From assembly GCA_964342525.1 (NCBI GenBank), contig CAYFGQ010000012.1, positions 1 through 64,000 of the forward strand: a DNA stretch of 64,000 nucleotides, given 5' to 3'. This document shows positions 1 through 7,338 of this stretch, one piece after another. The position numbers were made by a program, and so were the translations under genes. The notes beneath the pieces are model-generated. The model had not been told where the DNA came from. It worked only from the letters and a program-made list of their open reading frames with translations, and did not search any database. Origin of the DNA: G963676205 sp964342525. GTDB lineage: Bacteria > Campylobacterota > Campylobacteria > Campylobacterales > Arcobacteraceae. How positions within the stretch are numbered: position 1 is the stretch's first letter; the number at the start of each line of letters is the position of its first letter.

Positions 1-1
1 T

Positions 2-121
2 CGTGAGTTCGAGCCCGCAGTAAATATTTTGCTCCAGCTTGGAAGCACATTTTCATCGGGTGGAGAGGTTTTTGCTGCCTTTTTGCCGGAACAAAAAGAC
101 AGAGGAATCAAAGTGATGTAA
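2..121 (+). CDS. C-terminal end of an unidentified protein (5' end outside window)
   Basis: An open frame enters from the left edge and stops with TAA at 119-121, giving the last 39 residues of a protein that ends in RGIKVM. The stretch is clearly more GC-rich than what follows, which is consistent with coding sequence. It converges on the TIR gene, with about 38 bp between the two stops. I do not recognise the family from this fragment. The frame assignment is reasonable but rests on 39 codons only. Confidence 0.5.
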   Translation, partial: REFEPAVNILLQLGSTFSSGGEVFAAFLPEQKDRGIKVM

Positions 122-159
122 CTATACGCACACTCAATTTATTTTGTCTTGGTTATAAG

Positions 160-957
160 TTAGAATAATTTGTTAAAATCTATTTCATACCCAGAACTTT
201 TTAATTCCTTTGCTAAATCTAAATGCCAACTACTATCATTCATAGGAACATAAACTACACCACTAATATCACTTGGAGTTTCAACTTTCCCTTTTACTAG
301 AGCACAAGTATTTTTCCTACCAAGATGTGCAATAAAATATCCATGTTCTAAAATAACATTCTGTCTTGCCCTTGATTGTAATGTATTTTCACATTTACCA
401 CCTACATCACATTCTGTATATAAAACTACAGCAAACCCCACTTCATTACCATACTTTTCAATTTTTTCAATAACCGTTTTACTTTCACTTGCTTGTTCAT
501 GTAAAATAATAGGCTCAATATTTAATTTTTCTAAATATCTTGCAATCTCTGTCTTTGCTAATTCATCATGACCATGAACAATAAACACTTTCGATTTTTC
601 TAGTATTTTAGTATTTTCAATTTTAAAATCTGAAGTATTATCTATAGTTGGCTCATCCCAGTAATCTTCTATTTCTTCAATAAAGGATTCAAGCTTTGCT
701 TTAGCTTTTTCTCTTCCTTTATTATGTCCTTTAATAAAATCTGATCTATCCATTCCTAAATAAATCATAGAAGGAACAAACTTTATTTTACTAAATTCTT
801 CTACATATGATTCATCAAAAATCTTTTTTATTGCTAATTTACAATTTCTTTTCCATTTATCAAATTCATGATTCGGTCCACCATCTACAAAATGAGGTAA
901 AGAGTTAAGCCTACTAATTAACTCATTTAATTTTTTAATTGCATCAATTTTATTCAT
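160..957 (-). CDS. TIR-like (CAP12/Pycsar-type) nucleotide-binding effector protein
   Basis: A 265-residue protein. Residues 1-120 are helical and not recognised. From about residue 123 there is a domain with the order KVFIVHGHD, PIILHEQ, VVLYTECDVGG, RARQNVILEHGYF and LGR, which matches the TIR-like family found as the effector of CBASS Cap12 and Pycsar TIR proteins (PF10137). Members of that family bind NAD-type nucleotides, and several deplete NAD+ during phage infection. No cyclase gene lies beside it, so it would act alone or with a sensor in its own N-terminus. An AGGAT ribosome site lies about 9 nt before the ATG. A defence role is an inference from the family. Confidence in the TIR-like fold is high. 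Confidence 0.75.
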   Translation of the reverse strand: MNKIDAIKKLNELISRLNSLPHFVDGGPNHEFDKWKRNCKLAIKKIFDESYVEEFSKIKFVPSMIYLGMDRSDFIKGHNKGREKAKAKLESFIEEIEDYWDEPTIDNTSDFKIENTKILEKSKVFIVHGHDELAKTEIARYLEKLNIEPIILHEQASESKTVIEKIEKYGNEVGFAVVLYTECDVGGKCENTLQSRARQNVILEHGYFIAHLGRKNTCALVKGKVETPSDISGVVYVPMNDSSWHLDLAKELKSSGYEIDFNKLF

Positions 958-1034
958 AAATATCCTATAAATTATATTTACATAATCATACCAATATTTA
1001 TGTTATATTTAACGTCACAATACATTAAAATTAG

Positions 1035-1073
1035 AAAATAAAAAAAGCCCCACCTATAAAAGGCAGAGCTTTT
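1035..1073 (-). terminator. Rho-independent terminator of the proS-to-decarboxylase operon
   Basis: On the minus strand a 10-bp stem (arms 1061-1070 and 1046-1055, including several G-U pairs) encloses a 5-nt loop and is followed by a T-rich run. It sits just after the stop of the menaquinone decarboxylase gene. Confidence 0.75.
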
Positions 1074-1095
1074 CAAATAAAAGTATCAAAATCGA

Positions 1096-2910
1096 TTACA
1101 ACATAAATTTCTCAGCAAACTCATCCGTAATATCAATTAAACCTCTTTCTCTAAGATCAGCCAACACAGAAGGAGTACAATCCACATCATCAGGCCAACG
1201 TCTTTGAAAGTTATCTAATTTGTTTTTATTTGTACCATCAATACAAATAGTACCATTATCTATCCAGATATCACGATTACTATCTATATTATTTACAACT
1301 CTCCAAACAAGCATATATTCATTATCCACTTGATTCTTTTCATCATCTACAATGATAAGAACCTTCAAGTTTCCATATAGTGGAGCAAGGGCTTCAAAAG
1401 TATATTTTTGACTTCTTTCTTTTTTTACTTTTACCACACACACTGGATTTTTTGTATCTATGAAGTATTGTTTTAAGTCAGTGACATTTGAATCTATATT
1501 TTGAATATCAGATAAAAGCTCTGCATCATCTTTTAAGATGATATTACTATCAGATACCACATCACCCGTACAATCAAGTCCTAGCTTTCCACCTAAGGCA
1601 AATCTTGGTGATGAATGATCTAGAGCATCTACTACACCTTTTGAGATCATTAGGTCATCTATATCTAATCTATCTAGGATATATCTTGTAAGCTCTTCAT
1701 GCTCTTCTAGCTCTGGTGCATCTTCACCTACGAAGATTGCATGTTTTACGAAGCTCATTTGACCTACACCCCAGAAGGCGTGCATCATTTGTTGTGCGTG
1801 TCCTGGGTATAGTGTTTTGATTTTAGCGATGATCAGATTATGGAAAACTCCATTCTCTGGCATATAATAATCTATAAGATCAGGTGCTGTTGTTTTTAAA
1901 AGTGGCAAGAAAATACGCTCTGTTGCATATCCCATATATTTATCTTCTAATGGTGGCTTACCAACTACTGTTGCAAGATATACTGGATCTTTCTTTTGTG
2001 TGATCGCTGTTACTTCCATAGCTGGGTATTCTTCTTCTAAAGTATAATAACCAGTGTGGTCACCAAATGGTCCCTCTATCTCTAGTTTTTCCGTATCTAC
2101 GAAGCCTTCTATTACAAAGTCATTGTCGATTGGTGTGTAGATGTCGTTTGTGATTGATTTTACTAATTGGGCATTTTTATTTTTTACAAAACCATATAGT
2201 AAAAGCTCAAATACTCCAATAGGTAGTGGTGCTTGTCCACACCAAATATACATAGGGTCACCACCTATTCCAATTGTTACAGGCATTTTTTTACCTGCTT
2301 TTTTATACTCATGGAAGAAGTGGTTAGAGTCTTTATGGATTTGCCAGTGCATTCCTAGCTTATTTTTTCCAAATACTTGAAGTCTATACATACCAAGATT
2401 TTGCATCTTACCATCTAGACTTTCTGTATATACTTGTCCCATAGTGATAAATGGTCCACCATCTTGCTCCCATGTTGTAAGGATAGGTAAATCATATAGG
2501 TCAATATCATCGCCTTGTAGTACTACTTCTTGGCATGGTGCATTTGTCTTTTTTAATCTTTTAGGAATAGCATTTTTTAGGTTGAATAGTTTTCCAAACA
2601 TCCCAAGCTTTTCCATAAAACCTTCAGGTGGCTTTAGTTTTAATAGATACTCAATCTCAGCAGCAATCTTATCCGCATCACCTATAAAAAGCTTTACAGC
2701 CTCAGGTGAACAAAATACATTCATCAAAACTGGTGTATCAAATTTTTTACCAGTTTTTTTATCAATTGGATTTGTAAAAAGTATCGCTTTGCTATCAGGC
2801 TTTTTCACTTCAACATAAGCAATATGTGGAATCTCTAGATAGATATCAAGTTCTTCATCTATCACTTTTAATAGATCATTGTCTTTTAGTATTTTTATAG
2901 CTTCTTTCAT
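1096..2910 (-). CDS. mqnL: UbiD-family menaquinone biosynthesis decarboxylase (SCO4490/MqnL type)
   Basis: 604 residues, the usual length of the UbiD-like decarboxylase of the futalosine menaquinone route. It would remove the carboxyl group from the dihydroxynaphthoate intermediate in the cytoplasm, using prenylated FMN supplied by a UbiX/MqnM partner not present here. Visible UbiD features are DPMYIWCGQAPLPIGV, EGPFGDHTGYY with the conserved Glu-Gly-Pro-Phe-Gly segment, and the C-terminal DxxxPRFALGGKLG region. The start is supported by an AAGGGG ribosome site on the minus strand. It is the last gene of an operon with proS, fxsA, a Dsb-like gene and hemC. Campylobacterota generally make menaquinone by futalosine, which fits. 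The symbol is given by family, not by direct proof. Confidence 0.85.
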   Translation of the reverse strand: MKEAIKILKDNDLLKVIDEELDIYLEIPHIAYVEVKKPDSKAILFTNPIDKKTGKKFDTPVLMNVFCSPEAVKLFIGDADKIAAEIEYLLKLKPPEGFMEKLGMFGKLFNLKNAIPKRLKKTNAPCQEVVLQGDDIDLYDLPILTTWEQDGGPFITMGQVYTESLDGKMQNLGMYRLQVFGKNKLGMHWQIHKDSNHFFHEYKKAGKKMPVTIGIGGDPMYIWCGQAPLPIGVFELLLYGFVKNKNAQLVKSITNDIYTPIDNDFVIEGFVDTEKLEIEGPFGDHTGYYTLEEEYPAMEVTAITQKKDPVYLATVVGKPPLEDKYMGYATERIFLPLLKTTAPDLIDYYMPENGVFHNLIIAKIKTLYPGHAQQMMHAFWGVGQMSFVKHAIFVGEDAPELEEHEELTRYILDRLDIDDLMISKGVVDALDHSSPRFALGGKLGLDCTGDVVSDSNIILKDDAELLSDIQNIDSNVTDLKQYFIDTKNPVCVVKVKKERSQKYTFEALAPLYGNLKVLIIVDDEKNQVDNEYMLVWRVVNNIDSNRDIWIDNGTICIDGTNKNKLDNFQRRWPDDVDCTPSVLADLRERGLIDITDEFAEKFML

Positions 2911-2978
2911 CTTACCCCTTTTTAATACCCTTCACTTTATCTTCTTTTTTTCTCTATTTGTATGATAAATATGTTTAT

Positions 2979-3938
2979 TTATATCCTATCTGGTCTCTCA
3001 TCTTTAAATGCAATCTTTTCAGCATTTTCAAGTATCTCTATAGCACCATCTTTTATCATCTGCTCTGCTAATTCTACACCAAGATTATCACCCTCAGTTA
3101 TCTTTGTACTTTTTGATTCATGTAAGATATTTGTACCATCAGGGAATCCTATCATCGCTTGAAGAGTAATAGTATCACCATCTATTGTAGCATTTGTAGC
3201 CACTGGTGCAGAACATCCTGCTCCAATTTTTGAAATAAAATCACGCTCTAATTTTGTACAAATAAATGTGTTTTCATCATTTAATCTTAAAGCTATCTCT
3301 CTTACTTTTTCATTGCTTGATACTATTTCTATACCAAGAGCGGCTTGTCCCATTGGTGGGATCATCATATCTAGTGGTAGTTTTTGAGAATATGGTACAT
3401 CTTTGATAAGATCAAGTCTTGCTAGACCAATATAAGCTAAGATGATCGCATCATATTGACCCTCAGAAAGCTTTCTAAGTCTTGTGTTTACATTTCCTCT
3501 TAGATCTTTTACTTTTAAATCTGGCCTACGTGAGAGAAGTTGCATTCTTCGTCTAAGACTTGTAGTTCCTACTACAGCACCCTCTGGAAGTTCATCTAAA
3601 GATTTATATGTGTGAGATAAAAATAGATCACTTTGATCTTGACGCTCAGTGATAGCCACAAGCTCTAGACCTTCAGGGATAAATGTAGGTACATCTTTTA
3701 GTGAGTGAACTGCAAGGTCAGCATTTCCATCAAGCATCTCATCCTCAAGCTCTTTTGTGAAGTGACCTTTTCCTCCAACTAAGGCTAAAGGCTTATCAAG
3801 GATTTTATCACCTTTTGATGTGATTTTATTTAGCTCCACTTTTATCTCAGGATACATTGCTTCAATTCTATCCTGAATGTGATATGCTTGCCATAGAGCA
3901 AGATCACTTGCTCTTGTAGCTATTACTAGTTTTTCCAT
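2979..3938 (-). CDS. hemC: Hydroxymethylbilane synthase (porphobilinogen deaminase)
   Basis: A 319-residue cytoplasmic haem-biosynthesis enzyme that joins four porphobilinogen units into hydroxymethylbilane. It starts with the typical IATRASDLALWQA segment and has the SLRRRMQLL and LRGNVNTRLRKL substrate-binding segments. The dipyrromethane cofactor cysteine lies in GAGCSAPVA. Length is normal for the family. Its ATG overlaps the TAA of the upstream Dsb-like gene by one base (TAATG), implying translational coupling. The downstream decarboxylase gene follows after about 68 bp on the same strand. Confidence 0.96.
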   Translation of the reverse strand: MEKLVIATRASDLALWQAYHIQDRIEAMYPEIKVELNKITSKGDKILDKPLALVGGKGHFTKELEDEMLDGNADLAVHSLKDVPTFIPEGLELVAITERQDQSDLFLSHTYKSLDELPEGAVVGTTSLRRRMQLLSRRPDLKVKDLRGNVNTRLRKLSEGQYDAIILAYIGLARLDLIKDVPYSQKLPLDMMIPPMGQAALGIEIVSSNEKVREIALRLNDENTFICTKLERDFISKIGAGCSAPVATNATIDGDTITLQAMIGFPDGTNILHESKSTKITEGDNLGVELAEQMIKDGAIEILENAEKIAFKDERPDRI

Positions 3939-4759
3939 TATTTTAATTTCTCGTATTTTAATCTTGTATTATCAATCTCACCATTAATATAAATTGTTGG
4001 TGTACCTTGAACCATCATATCTTCACCCATTTTGATATCTTTATCTAAAGATACTTTATTTACCTCTTCAAGTGTGATATTTGTACCAAGTACTGCATTC
4101 ATACCTTTTAGAATCTTTGCAGTATCAGTTTCTTTTACTTCAAAATACTTATCAAAATCACCCTCATAAGTTTTTAAAGTTACGTTTTTTACACCTTTAG
4201 ATTCAGCTACTGCCATAATTTGAGACATTGGTCCTGCTGCAGGGTGAATTCTAAGTAGTGGGAAATGGTAATAATATAAAGCTATATTTTTTGGGTTTTT
4301 ATTTACATGTTTGATCACATCTGGGATTAAATCCATACAAAATGGACATAATGGATCAGAGAATACTACAATTTTATTTTTTGCATTATGTGTACCAGCG
4401 ATTAAGTGTTTTTTATCATAATAGTTCTCAGTTAGTGTTGGAACCATTTGAGACTTTAATGAAGCTCCTGTTTTTATATCTATAAGTTCGGGTGAAATAA
4501 CTTCACCATTTGAGAAAATAATATCTTTTGCATTTATCATTTTACCTTGAACATTTGCTTTGATATTAAACACATATCCACTCCAACCCTTTACACTTGT
4601 CTCTTTTTTAAAGAATATAGATACATCTTCTATTTGTACCCTTGGGTTTGCACTTACCCTTTGTTTTTCAAAAGCTAAAACTCTATCATCAATCGAATTT
4701 GCAAATAATGCACTACTTAATACCACGGCTATCGTCGATAATTTCAACATCGATAACAT
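3938..4759 (-). CDS. DsbC/DsbG-like periplasmic thiol:disulfide isomerase
   Basis: A secreted thioredoxin-fold protein. After a signal peptide (MLKLSTIAVVLSSALFA) there is an N-terminal region of about 100 residues, followed by a thioredoxin domain with the CPFC active site in VVFSDPLCPFC and the cis-proline loop QGTPTIYING. The frame opens earlier (4819), but AAGGGG at 4766-4770 lies 6 nt before the ATG at 4759, so I use that start. Two adjacent ATG codons at 4762 and 4765 are alternatives. The gene overlaps the 3' end of fxsA by about 47 bp and is coupled to hemC. It probably handles disulfides of exported proteins, and a role in cytochrome maturation is possible. Isomerase versus oxidase cannot be settled from sequence. 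Confidence 0.8.
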   Translation of the reverse strand: MLSMLKLSTIAVVLSSALFANSIDDRVLAFEKQRVSANPRVQIEDVSIFFKKETSVKGWSGYVFNIKANVQGKMINAKDIIFSNGEVISPELIDIKTGASLKSQMVPTLTENYYDKKHLIAGTHNAKNKIVVFSDPLCPFCMDLIPDVIKHVNKNPKNIALYYYHFPLLRIHPAAGPMSQIMAVAESKGVKNVTLKTYEGDFDKYFEVKETDTAKILKGMNAVLGTNITLEEVNKVSLDKDIKMGEDMMVQGTPTIYINGEIDNTRLKYEKLK

Positions 4760-5165
4760 CATCATCCCCTTTATTTTGTTTATTTTCATATCTAAAATCT
4801 GTATTTGAGAAGTGATCATTTTGTTTATTTGATCCCTTTTTCAAAAACTTTTTACCTATCATAATTCCAAAAAATTCAAACTGTAATAGTATCCCTATAA
4901 TATCTGTTAAAAATCCAGGTACTATTAAAAGCACTGCACCAAGAGCCATAAAGACATTTAATCTCATAAAATCTTGCTGGGTAATATTTCCCTTTGCAAG
5001 ATCCATCATGTTTTCCATTAGTGCGTATTTAAAGTTTTGAAGTAAAAATACACCTATAATTGCAGAGATAATCACCTCTGCAAATGTTACTAAACCACCA
5101 ATAGATGATGTTATAGCTGAAGATATCATTATCTCCGAAAATAGGTATATTAAAAAATAGATCAA
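4713..5165 (-). CDS. fxsA: FxsA-family inner-membrane protein
   Basis: 150 residues with three to four hydrophobic segments in the first 110 residues (ending GILLQFEFFGIMIGKKF) and a charged cytoplasmic tail rich in Asp and Lys. The GGL...E...AIIGVFLLQ... and FLTDIIGILL pattern is that of FxsA, a small membrane protein whose overproduction relieves F-plasmid exclusion of phage T7 in E. coli. Its normal cellular role is unclear. Its ATG overlaps the proS stop codon (ATGA), so it is translated from the same message. Confidence 0.85.
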   Translation of the reverse strand: MIYFLIYLFSEIMISSAITSSIGGLVTFAEVIISAIIGVFLLQNFKYALMENMMDLAKGNITQQDFMRLNVFMALGAVLLIVPGFLTDIIGILLQFEFFGIMIGKKFLKKGSNKQNDHFSNTDFRYENKQNKGDDDVIDVEIIDDSRGIK

Positions 5166-6868
5166 GCCATCATCTCCTGTAATTTAGCTACAACTTCTTC
5201 AACTTTTACTTCTGTTTTTTCTAGTGTTTTTCTATCACAAATCTCAACTAGCCCATCTGCTAATTTTTTACCTACGATAATAGCATATGGAAAACCAATA
5301 AGTTCAAAATCTTTCATCTTAAATCCAAATCTCTCTTTTACCCTATCATCGATAACAGTATCGATTCCATTTGATTTTAATTCAGCATAGATTTTATTTG
5401 CAGCTTCTTGTTCTTCTTCTTTTTTACCATTTGATACGATCACTTCTGCAACAAAAGGAGCTGTCTCTTTTGTCCACATACAACCTTTTTCATCATGGTT
5501 TTGCTCAATAACAGCTGCCACAAGTCTTGATACACCAATACCATAACAACCCATAATAAATGGCTGTGATTTTCCATTTGCATCTAAGAAGTTTGCACCC
5601 ATAGCAGATGAATATTTTGTACCTAATTGGAAGATATGCCCAGCTTCGATCCCTTTTGTATAAGTAAGCTCTCCACCACAACAATCACATACATCACCCT
5701 CTTGAACGGCAACCAAATCTGCAAACTCTAAACCTTCAATAGAAGTAAGATCAACATTTATATTGTGATACCCCTCTTCATTTGCACCACAAACTAAGTT
5801 ATTATCACCTTGAAGTTCATTATCAACATAAACTTTTACACCTTCAGGTAATCCTACGATCCCACAATATCCAGGAACTAAACCAGCAGCGATGATCTCT
5901 TCTTCACTTGCATCTACAAGATCTAAAGCATTTACAGCATTACTAGCTTTTGTCTCTTCAAGTTCATCTGTACCCCTTACAAAAAATAGTACCACTTCAC
6001 TTGATTCTTCAAAAATAGCTTTTTTCATAACTGCTTTCATTGAATAATATGGATCAGCAGCTAAGAAGCTACTCACCTCTTCGATTGTTTTACAATTTGG
6101 TGTTTCAACTTTTTCAAGTTCTTTTGTCTCAAGAGCCTCTTTTTTATTTGGCTTTCTTACTGCTGCTTCAATATTTGCAGCATAATCACATGATTTACAT
6201 ACTACGATAGTATCTTCACCACTATTTGCTAAGATATGAAACTCTTTACTTCCACTTCCACCAATAGCACCACTATCAGCATCAACTACTCTAAACTCTA
6301 ATCCAAGTCTTGTATAGATCTTTTTATAAGTCTCTTCCATAAGGTTGAATTCTCTTACTAAATCCTCTTCACTTGCATGGAAAGAATAAGCATCTTTCAT
6401 CAAAAATTCACGACCTCTCATAAGTCCAAATCTAGGTCTTGCTTCATCCCTAAATTTTGTATTGATATGATAAAGATTAATTGGTAAGTCTTTATATGAA
6501 GTGATTCTATTTTTTACTATATCAACTACTGTTTCTTCATTTGTAGGTGAAAGTACATAGTTTGCACTTTTTCTGTCTTTAAACTTTAGTAATTCATTTC
6601 CCATCGTGCTTGCACGACCAGATTCTTCCCAAAGTTCTAAAGGAGTTACAAAACTCATAAGAAGCTCATTTGCTCCTGCTTTGTCCATCTCATCTTTTAC
6701 AATATCTCTAATCTTATCAAGTACAATTTTACCTAGTGGTAAAAAGTTATAAAGTCCTGCACCTTGCTGAGTAATAAATCCACCACGGATTAAAAATTGA
6801 TGCGAAGGTAATGTTGCATCATTTGGAGTTTCTTTTGTTGTAGGTATAAAAAGGTTTGAAAATCTCAT
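5162..6868 (-). CDS. proS: Prolyl-tRNA synthetase, bacterial type
   Basis: A 568-residue class II aminoacyl-tRNA synthetase that charges tRNA-Pro. Class II motif 2 is seen around RPRFGLMRGREFLMKDAYSF and motif 3 in GCYGIGVSRLVAA. An inserted editing domain lies between them (about residues 225-390), with the anticodon-binding domain at the C-terminus. Length and architecture are those of the long bacterial form with editing insert. It is the first gene of the minus-strand operon proS-fxsA-dsb-hemC-decarboxylase. The AT-rich 6869-6990 region should hold its promoter. Confidence 0.97.
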   Translation of the reverse strand: MRFSNLFIPTTKETPNDATLPSHQFLIRGGFITQQGAGLYNFLPLGKIVLDKIRDIVKDEMDKAGANELLMSFVTPLELWEESGRASTMGNELLKFKDRKSANYVLSPTNEETVVDIVKNRITSYKDLPINLYHINTKFRDEARPRFGLMRGREFLMKDAYSFHASEEDLVREFNLMEETYKKIYTRLGLEFRVVDADSGAIGGSGSKEFHILANSGEDTIVVCKSCDYAANIEAAVRKPNKKEALETKELEKVETPNCKTIEEVSSFLAADPYYSMKAVMKKAIFEESSEVVLFFVRGTDELEETKASNAVNALDLVDASEEEIIAAGLVPGYCGIVGLPEGVKVYVDNELQGDNNLVCGANEEGYHNINVDLTSIEGLEFADLVAVQEGDVCDCCGGELTYTKGIEAGHIFQLGTKYSSAMGANFLDANGKSQPFIMGCYGIGVSRLVAAVIEQNHDEKGCMWTKETAPFVAEVIVSNGKKEEEQEAANKIYAELKSNGIDTVIDDRVKERFGFKMKDFELIGFPYAIIVGKKLADGLVEICDRKTLEKTEVKVEEVVAKLQEMMA

Positions 6869-6993
6869 TTTTGTCTTTCTTCTTTAAAATTAAAGTAGAT
6901 ATTTTACTATAACTATATATTTAAATAGTTTAAAGGATTTTAGCAGTTATTTGTAAACGAAAAATTAATGGTATTTTTTGATTTTGGATATCA

Positions 6994-7068
6994 AAGTAGA
7001 GGTGGGTTTTTATTGAAAATTTAGGAGAGTTCAATTGGTACTTATATCTTTGCGATGCACCTCTACTT
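6994..7068 (+). other. Stem-in-stem element E1 upstream of TonB receptor 1
   Basis: An 11-bp perfect inverted repeat (6994-7004 with 7058-7068) encloses a second inverted repeat ATTGAA/TTCAAT (7012-7017 with 7030-7035) whose 12-nt loop reads AATTTAGGAGAG. The same layout, with a different outer-stem sequence but a nearly identical inner hairpin, recurs at 10976-11046 before TonB receptor 2. The end of E1 is 96 bp before the first promoter repeat at 7164. It could be an RNA fold or a DNA-level regulatory site. Confidence 0.6.
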
Positions 7069-7163
7069 CTTTAATCTAATTTTAATACTACTCTTCTAAT
7101 TTATTCTTAAATATATTAAACTAATTATTTTTATAATGTTACATTAAAGTTACAAATCAATAT

Positions 7164-7195
7164 TTAACACTTAATTAACACTTTAAAGTTATTAT
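7164..7195 (+). promoter_or_regulatory. Promoter with 7-4-7 direct-repeat operator, TonB receptor 1
   Basis: TTAACAC at 7164-7170 and again at 7175-7181 (11-bp period), then 8 bp, then a TATTAT -10 box at 7190-7195. No -35 hexamer is evident, and the repeats occupy that place, as in promoters activated by OmpR/PhoB-family regulators. The same arrangement occurs at 11141 and 13232. The predicted transcription start is near 7202. Confidence 0.7.
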
Positions 7196-7205
7196 TCAAA
7201 CCAAT

Positions 7206-7315
7206 TTAAGAACCCCGAGTGAAGTTTGGCGACTGTATCGGGGAACTTAAGGCTATTACACCATGGGGTATTGTATATAATTCTCACTTTTATAACGATA
7301 AGTCATGGTGTTTTT
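7206..7315 (+). ncRNA. Riboswitch-like leader: hairpin/pseudoknot followed by terminator-like hairpin
   Basis: Hairpin 1 pairs TTAAG (7206-7210) with CTTAA (7246-7250) and CCCCGA (7213-7218) with TCGGGG (7238-7243), with AA facing AA between them. AAGTT in its loop (7222-7226) could instead pair with AACTT (7244-7248), making an H-type pseudoknot. Hairpin 2 pairs ACACCATG (7258-7265) with CATGGTGT (7304-7311), then TATTGT (7269-7274) with ACGATA (7295-7300), then TATA (7276-7279) with TATA (7291-7294), and ends in a T-run. The receptor start codon is only 24 nt further on. I do not recognise a known riboswitch class in it. Confidence 0.65.
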
Positions 7316-7338
7316 AAAAATATAAGTTAAGGAAAACC

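Noticed and set aside
2141..2818. Plus-strand frames inside the menaquinone decarboxylase gene
   Set aside because: They lie fully inside a well-supported gene on the other strand and have no motif or ribosome site.
7202..7338. Cobalamin riboswitch before TonB receptor 1
   Set aside because: Cobalamin riboswitches are common before such receptors, but the conserved GCCACUG and Cbl-box-like sequences are absent here.
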